7,826 bases of DNA from CAYLHS01 sp964594235 (GTDB lineage Bacteria; Actinomycetota; Acidimicrobiia; Spongiisociales; UBA4744), in NCBI GenBank assembly GCA_964594235.1, contig CAZQMF010000055.1, forward strand, positions 1 to 7,826, given 5' to 3'. Below, in pieces: positions 1-5,703 of this stretch; position 1 is the first letter of the stretch, and each line of letters begins with the position of its first letter. The notes beneath the pieces were generated by a model that saw only the letters and a list, made by a program, of their open reading frames with translations, was not told where the DNA came from and did no database searches. The position numbers and the translations under genes were made by a program.

Positions 1-542
1 ACGAGTGCTACGCCGACATCTACGAGCACGAACCTCCGCCGTCGATTCTCCAGGTTGCCGACGATCGGTCTACCGGCGTGCTGTCATATCTGAGTCTTTC
101 GAAGCGCTCGGGGATGACCGGGTACCGCAGCGGAGCGATCGTCGGCGACGCCGACGCCATCCATCTTCTGCGGGAGCTTCGCAGCTCGACGGGTACTGCC
201 TCCCCCGAGTTCGTCCAGGCGGCGGCGATCGCCGCATGGTCCGACGATGCCCATCCGGAGGTGCGCCGCAAGATCTTCAGCACCAAGCGGGCGATTCTCT
301 CTGAAGCGTTCACGTCGCTCGGTCACCGGGTGGCGGCATCCGAAGGGGCGCTCTACCTGTGGGTGGCTGTCGGTGACGACGCTGCGGCTTCGCGGCGGCT
401 CTTGGACGCAGGGGTGATCGTCTCGCCGGGCACCGCGTTCGGTTCGGGCGGCGAGGGGTACATCCGGCTGGCGCTCGTCCCGACGGTGGAGGAGTGTGAA
501 GCAGCAGTAGGGGTGGTGCGGTCATGTCTGACCGGGAGCTGA
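1..542 (+). CDS. dapC: Succinyldiaminopimelate aminotransferase (DapC), 3' half, cut by window start
   Basis: PLP-dependent class I/II (fold type I) aminotransferase. It would transfer an amino group from glutamate to N-succinyl-2-amino-6-ketopimelate in the cytoplasmic diaminopimelate/lysine pathway. The frame is open from base 3, so the first half of the gene lies outside the window; 179 residues are present against roughly 360-400 for the family. The fragment opens with ECYADIYE, the usual acidic/Tyr stretch before the cofactor lysine. It then has SLSKRSGMTGYRSG, whose Lys (codon 102-104) should form the Schiff base with PLP and whose distal Arg should contact the cofactor phosphate. The SLSKRS-GxRxG form is typical of DapC. 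Near the C-terminus, SPGTAFGSGGEGYIRLAL carries the Arg expected to bind the substrate carboxylate. The last 19 bases overlap dapD, and dapD and dapE follow, which supports DapC over ArgD or another aminotransferase. The substrate assignment rests partly on this context. Confidence 0.88.
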   Translation, partial: ECYADIYEHEPPPSILQVADDRSTGVLSYLSLSKRSGMTGYRSGAIVGDADAIHLLRELRSSTGTASPEFVQAAAIAAWSDDAHPEVRRKIFSTKRAILSEAFTSLGHRVAASEGALYLWVAVGDDAAASRRLLDAGVIVSPGTAFGSGGEGYIRLALVPTVEECEAAVGVVRSCLTGS

Positions 543-1330
543 TCGAAGCCGCATACGCAGACCTGTCGCTGTTGGAGGGGGCGCGAGAAGCGGTGCAGCG
601 TACGATCGCGTCGCTCGACCGTGGTGAGGTTCGTGTCGCTCAAAAGAGCGGTGGCGAGTGGGTTGTCAACCAATGGGTCAAGGAAGCCATCATGCTGTAC
701 TTCCGGATACAGCCGTTGACGACGACCCGGACCGGACCGTTCGAGTACCACGACAAGATCGCCACGAAACATGACCTGGCAACAGCAGGCGTACGGGTGG
801 TACCGCCGGGGGCGGTCCGGTACGGCGCATTCTGCGAGCCGGGTGTCGTCGTCATGCCCGGGTACGTCAACATCGGAGCGTGGGTAGGGACCGGCACCAT
901 GATCGACACGTGGGCAACGGTCGGATCGTGCGCGCAAATCGGAAGGAATGTCCATCTCTCCGGCGGTGTCGGGATCGGGGGAGTCCTGGAGCCACCCGCC
1001 GCCAGACCCGTCATCATCGAGGACGGGTCGTTCATCGGCAGCAGGTCCGTCGTCGTCGAAGGAGTCGTCGTCGAAGAGGGGGCGGTGCTCGGCGCGAACG
1101 TGGTACTCAGCTCGAGCATCCCGGTGATCGACGTCACCGGGAGCGAACCGGTCGAGTACCGGGGACGTGTTCCGGCACGGTCGGTGGTGATTCCAGGGAC
1201 ACGACCGAAGTCGTTCCCAGCGGGTACCTACCAGCTCCCCGCGGCGCTGATCATCGGCCGACGATCGGGCTCCACAGACGACAAGACGTCGCTGAACGAT
1301 GCCCTCCGGACGTTCGAGGTGCAGGTATGA
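524..1330 (+). CDS. dapD: 2,3,4,5-tetrahydropyridine-2,6-dicarboxylate N-succinyltransferase (DapD), proteobacterial type
   Basis: Transfers succinyl from succinyl-CoA to tetrahydrodipicolinate, the committed step of the succinylase branch of lysine/DAP synthesis; a cytoplasmic trimer in the family. The product is 268 residues, close to the 274 of E. coli DapD. An N-terminal helical domain (about 1-95, with KSGGEWVVNQWVKEAI) is followed by a left-handed beta-helix of hexapeptide repeats (about 100-200). The family block GTMIDTWATVGSCAQIG (124-140), with the conserved Asp128, leads into NVHLSGGVGIGGVLEP (142-157). The C-terminus carries GRVPARSVVIPGT and a KTSLNDALR motif like KVGINELLR in E. 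coli. This is recognisably the E. coli-like family rather than the longer, divergent DapD of mycobacteria and corynebacteria. The ATG start lies 19 bases inside dapC with an AGGGGTGG ribosome-binding site about 7 bases upstream. The TGA stop overlaps the dapE ATG. Confidence 0.96.
   Translation: MSDRELIEAAYADLSLLEGAREAVQRTIASLDRGEVRVAQKSGGEWVVNQWVKEAIMLYFRIQPLTTTRTGPFEYHDKIATKHDLATAGVRVVPPGAVRYGAFCEPGVVVMPGYVNIGAWVGTGTMIDTWATVGSCAQIGRNVHLSGGVGIGGVLEPPAARPVIIEDGSFIGSRSVVVEGVVVEEGAVLGANVVLSSSIPVIDVTGSEPVEYRGRVPARSVVIPGTRPKSFPAGTYQLPAALIIGRRSGSTDDKTSLNDALRTFEVQV
1316..1321 (+). promoter_or_regulatory. Ribosome-binding site fixing the dapE start
   Basis: GAGGTG lies inside the last codons of dapD, five bases before the ATG at 1327. 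It supports that start over the longer in-frame extension reaching back into dapD. With the ATGA stop/start overlap it suggests coupled translation. Confidence 0.6.
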
Positions 1331-2397
1331 ACGATCTGACCGCCACACTCATTGAACTGATCGATGTTTCATCGGAGACCGGAAGCGAGGGGCGCATCGC
1401 CACCCACGTCGCAGCCGAGTTTCTTCCGACGTGGGGTCGACTCGGCGTGGACCGAATCGGCAACTCCGTCATTGTCGGAGATCGCTCCCTGCACCCGACC
1501 GTGCTGCTTGTTGGTCACCTCGATACGGTCCCGTCCCAGGGACAGGGACCGGCGTATCTCGCCGACGGTCGGGTTCACGGGCTCGGCGCTTCAGACATGA
1601 AAGCGGGCATCGCCGTCATGATGCACCTCCTCAACGACGCCGCCGTCCGGGCCGGGCCGTACCCCATCGCTGGTGTGTTCTACGACCGCGAGGAAGGCCC
1701 TGCGGACGCCAACGGGCTCGAAACCGTTCTCGAGCGCGCCCAGTGGCTCACCGAGGCCGAGTTTGCCGTCGTGCTCGAACCGACGGACATGGAGTTGCAG
1801 CTCGGATGCGTGGGATCGATCAACGCAGCGGTACGTTTCGCAGGCGTCGCCGCCCACGCCGCACGTCCCTGGACTGGGGAGAACGCGATCACCAAGGCCG
1901 GAGAGTGGCTGACGCAGATGCATGGTCGCCTGCCCGATGTTGTGCATGTCGCCGGGCTGGAGTTCAAGGAGGTCGCCACCGTCACGATGGCGAACGGAGG
2001 GGTCGCGAGGAACATCGTGCCGGCGATGGTGGAGTTCAACCTCAACTACCGGTTCGCGCCCGACAAGACCCTCGACGAGGCCGAGACCTCGCTTCGGGCG
2101 ATCACATCCGACGCAGACGAGGTGGAGATCGTCGACCGGGCGCCCGCGGCGCCGATCTCCGAGGACAGCCCGTTCCTGCAGCATCTCATCGGCGTGTGTG
2201 GAGGCCCGATCCGTCCCAAGCAGGCGTGGACCGACGTCGCACGTCTCGCAGGCAGGGGGGTGCCTGCGGTGAACTACGGTCCCGGCGAGACACTCCAGGC
2301 ACATCAGGCGGAGGAGAGTGTGCCGGAGGAGAACCTCCGGCGTACCTTCGAGACACTGAAGCGGTTCTTGACGACCAGCCCTGCACCGCTCGAATAG
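1327..2397 (+). CDS. dapE: Succinyl-diaminopimelate desuccinylase (DapE), actinobacterial type
   Basis: Metal-dependent M20-family hydrolase that cleaves N-succinyl-LL-diaminopimelate to succinate and LL-DAP. The product is 356 residues. Expected zinc ligands and catalytic residues are present: H64 and D66 in VGHLDTVPS, D90 in SDMKAG, the E122-E123 pair in FYDREEGP, E151 in LEPTD, and H326 in LQAHQAEE. The dimerisation domain occupies about residues 160-270 and includes H177 in GVAAHAARPW. The blocks ANGL, NYRFAPD and WTDVARLAGRGVPAVNYGPG closely resemble mycobacterial DapE and set it apart from ArgE or carboxypeptidase relatives. The frame stays open upstream to 880, but the start at 1327 is chosen because it aligns with the family N-terminus, forms an ATGA overlap with the dapD stop, and has GAGGTG six bases upstream. 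It completes the dapC-dapD-dapE operon. Confidence 0.96.
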   Translation: MNDLTATLIELIDVSSETGSEGRIATHVAAEFLPTWGRLGVDRIGNSVIVGDRSLHPTVLLVGHLDTVPSQGQGPAYLADGRVHGLGASDMKAGIAVMMHLLNDAAVRAGPYPIAGVFYDREEGPADANGLETVLERAQWLTEAEFAVVLEPTDMELQLGCVGSINAAVRFAGVAAHAARPWTGENAITKAGEWLTQMHGRLPDVVHVAGLEFKEVATVTMANGGVARNIVPAMVEFNLNYRFAPDKTLDEAETSLRAITSDADEVEIVDRAPAAPISEDSPFLQHLIGVCGGPIRPKQAWTDVARLAGRGVPAVNYGPGETLQAHQAEESVPEENLRRTFETLKRFLTTSPAPLE

Positions 2398-2412
2398 GTT
2401 GAGCGGGCTCGC

Positions 2413-2435
2413 GCCGACAGCCGACAGCTGACAGC
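2413..2435. repeat. Short tandem repeat, 7-base unit, three copies
   Basis: GCCGACA, GCCGACA and GCTGACA follow each other directly and end in GC. Read on the other strand, the unit is GCTGTCR. It starts 16 bases after the dapE stop. Function is unknown; it may belong to a dispersed intergenic repeat family or have arisen by slippage. Confidence 0.6.
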
Positions 2436-2510
2436 TTCCCGCTGCCTCGCTCGGTGCTCGCTGTGTAGGCGACGGCTGATCCGCCAACTCCTTCCGCCGG
2501 TCGGTTCATC

Positions 2511-2525
2511 CCGGGAGGCCTCCGG
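2511..2525. other. Near-perfect palindrome just downstream of glgA
   Basis: CCGGGAGGCCTCCGG has a perfect 10-base palindromic core, GGAGGCCTCC (2514-2523), ending six bases beyond the glgA stop codon. It could fold at the 3' end of the glgA transcript and, less directly, of the dap transcript. There is almost no loop and no T-tract, so a terminator role is weakly supported. Confidence 0.25.
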
Positions 2526-2528
2526 TGG

Positions 2529-3881
2529 TCAGTCGAGCACGTCCTCGTACACCTCGAGGTATCTGCCTGCGGCCCGATCCCACGACCAATCGGCCTCCAT
2601 GCCTCTGCGCTGCATGGCCCTCCACATGGCACGGTGACGATCGTGGATGCGACGTGCCCTGCGAACCGTCTTGACCAGCTCTCTCTGATCGAACAGACGG
2701 AATCCGAAGCCGGTCGACTCCTCGGGTGTCTCGTCCAGGTCGATGACCGTGTCGGCCAGACCACCGGTGAGCCTCGCGATGGGGATGGATCCGTAGCGCA
2801 TCGAATACATCTGACCGAGCCCGCACGGCTCGAATCGTGACGGCATGAGGTACGCGTCGGAGCCGGCGAACACCAGCCGAGCGAGGTCCTCGTCGTAGAC
2901 GGCGTGCCACACGGCGCGCGGATGACGTGTCGCCCAACCGTCCACGGTTGCATCGAGGTCACCGTTGCCGACGAGAACGAACCTGCAGCCTTCTTTGACG
3001 AGCGTGTCGAGATCGGGATCGAGCAGACCGAGACCCTTCTGTTCGGTCATCCGGCCGACGTTGCCCAGCAGGAAGCCGTCATCGAGGCCGGCTTTCGCCA
3101 AGAGCGCTTCCTTGGCCGCCTTCCGTCCAGCCGGCCTTCGAGGTGTGAACGAGGTGGGGAGGGCCGGATCCGACGCCGGAGTCCAGCGCGCCACGTCGAT
3201 TCCGTTGAGGATGCCGATCACGGGATGGTCGAGCCACCGGATGACTTCACTGAGTCCGGAGCTGACCTCGGCATCCTCGGCCAGCTGCGCGGCGAACGAA
3301 GGGCTGACGGTCGTGACCCGGTCGGCTCCGGCGATGCCGGCCTTGAGGTAGTTGGCGTGCCCGTACCACTCGAGGGAGCCACCGAGCCTGCGGTGGATGG
3401 CATCGACTCCGAGCAGGGCGGCTGTTTCCTTGAGTGGACCGAGAAGCGGATACGCCGAGTTGTGCACGGTGAGAACCGAGAGTGTGTCGGTGAGGAGCAC
3501 GGCCGGGGCGGGCTGTCCGTCGTGGACGTGAAGAATGTCGAAGTCGCCGGCCAGTTGGGCGACCCGGGCGGCAAACCGCGCCCATCGCCACCATTCATCC
3601 TCATACACCGAGCCCGGCGTCGGACCGTAGATGCCCTTACGGTCGAACGCCTTGGCGTCCTCCAAGGCGAGCACGCGGATGCCCTGATTGTCGATGAGTC
3701 GCGCCTCGGTCGGTTCGCTGACCGGCACGCCGACGTCGGCGAGATGCCGATACCTCGGCATCGCAACCGTGACATCGACCCCAAGGCGCACCAGGGCCGA
3801 TGCGAGACCCTGCACCGCCTCACCCAGACCACCGGTGCGGGCGAGCGGTGAACATTCGGCGGCAGCGATGAGGATCTTCAC
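2529..3881 (-). CDS. glgA: Glycogen synthase, GT5 family (GlgA)
   Basis: Glucosyltransferase expected to extend alpha-1,4-glucan from ADP-glucose in the cytoplasm. The product is 450 residues, slightly shorter than E. coli GlgA (477). It has a GT-B fold: an N-terminal Rossmann domain beginning MKILIAAAECSPLARTGGLGE, and a C-terminal donor domain from about 265. Family landmarks are HVHD (118-121), TVHN (138-141), TVSPSFA (191-197), LNGID (225-229), GRMTEQKG (276-283, with R277 and K282), and PSRFEPCGLGQMYSMRYGSIPI (348-368), containing the conserved Glu351. Two deviations stand out: the KTGGL lysine is Arg15, and the usual HDWH reads HDGQ. The start is GTG at 3881, chosen because the conserved MKIL N-terminus begins there, with GGGAG four bases upstream. 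This is the GT5 class, unlike the GT4-type GlgM of mycobacteria. No other glycogen gene lies beside it, so donor preference is inferred. Confidence 0.9.
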   Translation of the reverse strand: MKILIAAAECSPLARTGGLGEAVQGLASALVRLGVDVTVAMPRYRHLADVGVPVSEPTEARLIDNQGIRVLALEDAKAFDRKGIYGPTPGSVYEDEWWRWARFAARVAQLAGDFDILHVHDGQPAPAVLLTDTLSVLTVHNSAYPLLGPLKETAALLGVDAIHRRLGGSLEWYGHANYLKAGIAGADRVTTVSPSFAAQLAEDAEVSSGLSEVIRWLDHPVIGILNGIDVARWTPASDPALPTSFTPRRPAGRKAAKEALLAKAGLDDGFLLGNVGRMTEQKGLGLLDPDLDTLVKEGCRFVLVGNGDLDATVDGWATRHPRAVWHAVYDEDLARLVFAGSDAYLMPSRFEPCGLGQMYSMRYGSIPIARLTGGLADTVIDLDETPEESTGFGFRLFDQRELVKTVRRARRIHDRHRAMWRAMQRRGMEADWSWDRAAGRYLEVYEDVLD

Positions 3882-3885
3882 GACA

Positions 3886-3890
3886 CTCCC
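3886..3890 (-). promoter_or_regulatory. Ribosome-binding site of glgA, deciding the GTG start
   Basis: GGGAG on the minus strand lies four bases before the GTG codon at 3881-3879. The spacing is short but usable. An ATG at 3892-3890 is out of frame with glgA and opens only Met-Gly-Val-Ser before a stop that overlaps the GTG. Confidence 0.45.
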
Positions 3891-3894
3891 ATGG

Positions 3895-3904
3895 TCGACG
3901 TCGA
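3895..3904. promoter_or_regulatory. Perfect 10-base palindrome in the glgA/gatC divergent region
   Basis: TCGACGTCGA is a perfect inverted repeat between the candidate glgA -10 box and the glgA start, so a bound protein could block glgA initiation. A palindrome this short, made of common high-GC words, can also arise by chance. Confidence 0.25.
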
Positions 3905-3905
3905 T

Positions 3906-3911
3906 ACGTTA
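3906..3911 (-). promoter_or_regulatory. Candidate -10 box for glgA
   Basis: TAACGT on the minus strand fits the actinobacterial TANNNT -10 pattern. It would start a transcript near 3899, giving a leader of about 18 bases with the GGGAG site inside it. No convincing -35 hexamer is seen, so the call is tentative. Confidence 0.35.
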
Positions 3912-3934
3912 GTTCTCATCTCCACGGGGCTGCC

Positions 3935-3940
3935 TAACAT
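3935..3940 (+). promoter_or_regulatory. Candidate -10 box for gatC, leaderless geometry
   Basis: TAACAT matches TANNNT and shares four of six positions with TATAAT. It ends six bases before the gatC ATG (3947), so transcription would begin at or very near the start codon. The GAGG at 3942-3945 is only one base from the ATG, too close for a normal ribosome-binding site, which agrees with a leaderless mRNA. The -35 region is not convincing. Confidence 0.5.
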
Positions 3941-3946
3941 CGAGGC

Positions 3947-4234
3947 ATGCCCATCGACATCGACATCGCCTATGTGGCGCGACTGGCCCGTATCGATCTG
4001 AGCGGCGAGGAGCTTGCACGATTCGGGAGCCAGCTCGGCGTCATTCTGGAGCACGCAGCGCGCGTCCAGGATCTGCCCACCGAAAACGTACCGCCGACCG
4101 CACATCCGCTTTCGATGGTGAACTCGTTTCGACCCGACGACGTACGCCCGTCTCTCGACCGGTCCGTGGTGCTGGAGCAGGCACCCGCGTCCGAGGACGG
4201 CTACTTTCGGGTTCCACCGGCACTGGAAACGTGA
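3947..4234 (+). CDS. gatC: Asp-tRNA(Asn)/Glu-tRNA(Gln) amidotransferase subunit C
   Basis: Small subunit of the GatCAB complex, which converts mischarged Asp-tRNA(Asn) and/or Glu-tRNA(Gln) to the amide forms. In known structures GatC wraps around GatA and GatB and stabilises them; it has no catalytic residues of its own. The product is 95 residues, the usual size. The N-terminal helical block IDIAYVARLARIDLSGEELARFGSQLGVILEHAARVQDLPTENVPPTAHP is typical, as is the C-terminal tail LDRSVVLEQAPASEDGYFRVPPALE (about 70-94). It is the first gene of the operon, behind the divergent promoter region, and its TGA stop overlaps the gatA start. No extended Shine-Dalgarno sequence precedes the ATG at a normal distance. 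Confidence 0.96.
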   Translation: MPIDIDIAYVARLARIDLSGEELARFGSQLGVILEHAARVQDLPTENVPPTAHPLSMVNSFRPDDVRPSLDRSVVLEQAPASEDGYFRVPPALET

Positions 4235-5703
4235 TGAGCGCGCCCACGGACCTCACCATTCGAGCGGCCTCCGAGGCGCTGCGATCACGAGAGATCTCCG
4301 CCGTCGACCTGCTGGACGCGGTACTCGACCAGGCGGCGCGTACGGAAGCGGAACTGCACAGCTACCTCACGATCGATCGAGGGGGCGCACGGACGGCCGC
4401 CGAGGAAGCCGACGCCGCGTTCTCTCGTGGTGACGATCGGGGCCTTCTTCAGGGCATTCCCGTGGCGGTCAAGGACAACATGGTGACGGACGGTGTGGAG
4501 ACCACGGCAGGTTCCCAGGTGCTCTCCGGTTACCTTCCTCCCTATGACGCGACAGTCGTCGCTCGGCTGCGAGCGGCGGGAGCCGTGATCGTGGGCAAGG
4601 CGAACCTCGACGAGTTCGCGATGGGATCATCGACCGAGAATTCATCGTATGGACCGACGAGGAACCCTTGGAACACCGACAGGGTCCCCGGCGGATCGTC
4701 CGGCGGGTCGGCCGCCTCGGTGGCCTCCGGATCCGCGCTGGGCGCGCTCGGTTCGGACACCGGCGGATCGATCAGGCAGCCTGCCTCCCTTTGCGGTGTC
4801 GTAGGCATGAAGCCGACGTACGGTCTGGTTTCTCGTTACGGCCTGATCGCGTTCGCCTCCTCACTCGATCAGATCGGCCCGATTGCACGAACGGTCGACG
4901 ACGCCGTGACCATTCTCGAGACGATCGCAGGGCACGATCCCCTGGACGCGACGTCGTACCGTGGTCCGGTCCCCGCCTTCCGGTCGGACATCGGACGAGG
5001 GATCGAAGGTGTCCGAGTGGGTGTGGTCAGGGAACTGTCCGGAGATGGGATCGACGCAGAGGTTCTCGCAGCCTTCGAACGAACCCTCGACACGCTGCGG
5101 GGAGCCGGCGCGGACGTCATCGAAGTGTCGTTGCCGTCCACCTCGTACGCCTTGTCCTGCTACTACCTGATCGCTCCAGCGGAGTGCTCCGCGAACCTCG
5201 CGCGATTCGACGGAGTGCGATACGGGAACCGTGTCGATGGGGGCACCGTCGAGGAGATGATGGGCCACACGCGACACGCCGGCTTCGGACCGGAGGTCAC
5301 TCGAAGGGTGCTGCTTGGTACCTACGCCCTGTCAGCCGGATACTACGACGCGTTCTACGGTCAAGCGCAGCGGGTGCGTACACTCGTGAGCCGGGACTTC
5401 GCGTCGGCCTACGAGCGGGTCGACGTACTGGTGTCTCCGACGAGCCCGACGACAGCGTTCGAGCTGGGCGCACGGACACAAGATCCGCTTTCTATGTACA
5501 TGTCCGACATCTGCACGATCCCCTCCAACCTGTCGGGTGAGCCGTCGATCAGCGTGCCTGTGGGTCTGGACGGGGCGGGACTCCCGATCGGGTTTCAGGT
5601 CATGGCGCCGGCGCTCGGTGAGCCGATGCTGTTTCGGGTGGCTGCCGAGATCGAACGCCTCGCCGGCTTCGAGCTGCTTCGTTCTGAGAAGGTGGGGTCA
5701 TGA
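4234..5703 (+). CDS. gatA: Asp-tRNA(Asn)/Glu-tRNA(Gln) amidotransferase subunit A (glutaminase/amidase)
   Basis: Catalytic glutaminase subunit. It hydrolyses glutamine and releases ammonia, which is channelled to GatB. The product is 489 residues, normal for the family. The amidase-signature Ser-cisSer-Lys triad is intact: K80 in PVAVKDN, cis-Ser155 in VPGGSSGGSAASV, and nucleophile Ser179 in SDTGGSIRQPA. The 24-residue spacing of the two serines matches S. aureus GatA (154 and 178). Other landmarks are ANLDEFAMGSSTENS, MKPTYGLVSRYGLIAFASSLDQIGP and the C-terminal DICTIPSNLSGEPSISVPVG. These favour GatA over generic amidases, and the gatC and gatB neighbours settle it. The start used is the ATG that shares one base with the gatC stop (TGATG). 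A GTG immediately upstream (4231) is in frame and would add one residue. The stop overlaps gatB by four bases. Confidence 0.97.
   Translation: MSAPTDLTIRAASEALRSREISAVDLLDAVLDQAARTEAELHSYLTIDRGGARTAAEEADAAFSRGDDRGLLQGIPVAVKDNMVTDGVETTAGSQVLSGYLPPYDATVVARLRAAGAVIVGKANLDEFAMGSSTENSSYGPTRNPWNTDRVPGGSSGGSAASVASGSALGALGSDTGGSIRQPASLCGVVGMKPTYGLVSRYGLIAFASSLDQIGPIARTVDDAVTILETIAGHDPLDATSYRGPVPAFRSDIGRGIEGVRVGVVRELSGDGIDAEVLAAFERTLDTLRGAGADVIEVSLPSTSYALSCYYLIAPAECSANLARFDGVRYGNRVDGGTVEEMMGHTRHAGFGPEVTRRVLLGTYALSAGYYDAFYGQAQRVRTLVSRDFASAYERVDVLVSPTSPTTAFELGARTQDPLSMYMSDICTIPSNLSGEPSISVPVGLDGAGLPIGFQVMAPALGEPMLFRVAAEIERLAGFELLRSEKVGS
5686..5697 (+). promoter_or_regulatory. Strong ribosome-binding site for gatB inside the gatA 3' end
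   Basis: GAGAAGGTGGGG ends two bases before the ATG at 5700, with its AAGG core seven bases upstream. It is the clearest Shine-Dalgarno sequence in the gat operon; gatC and gatA have no comparable site. Confidence 0.55.

Larger units (their letters stand above)
2398..2528. other. Convergent intergenic spacer between dapE and glgA
   Basis: 131 bases between the facing 3' ends of dapE (+) and glgA (-). I see no coding signal, RNA gene or T-rich intrinsic terminator. It holds a three-copy 7-base tandem repeat (2413-2433), a GC-rich stretch built from CTCGCTCGGTGCTCGCTG (2446-2463), and a 10-base palindrome (2514-2523). Long antisense frames run through it, but they only extend the shadow frames of the neighbouring genes. 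Confidence 0.7.

Noticed and set aside
1049..1078. 15-base imperfect tandem repeat (GTCGTCGTCGAAGGA then GTCGTCGTCGAAGAG)
   Set aside because: It encodes VVVEG-VVVEE within the hexapeptide-repeat beta-helix of DapD and matches the family (VVEGVIVEEG in E. coli), so it reflects protein structure and not a DNA element.
880..1326. Upstream in-frame extension of dapE
   Set aside because: The extension lies within dapD, translates to Arg-rich low-complexity sequence, and the family N-terminus, ribosome-binding site and ATGA overlap all point to 1327.
353..1348. 331-codon open frame on the minus strand opposite dapC/dapD
   Set aside because: It is antisense to two well-conserved genes, its Asp/Arg-rich product matches no family I recognise, and long antisense frames are expected in high-GC DNA.
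1591..2487. 298-codon minus-strand frame opposite dapE
   Set aside because: It is a shadow of the dapE coding frame with no recognisable domain or start signal.
2904..3851. 315-codon plus-strand frame opposite glgA
   Set aside because: glgA on the other strand is supported throughout by family motifs; this frame is its mirror.
3939..3966. Repeated CATCGA words around the gatC start, considered as an operator array
   Set aside because: Most copies encode the Ile-Asp-Ile-Asp of the GatC N-terminus and need no regulatory explanation.
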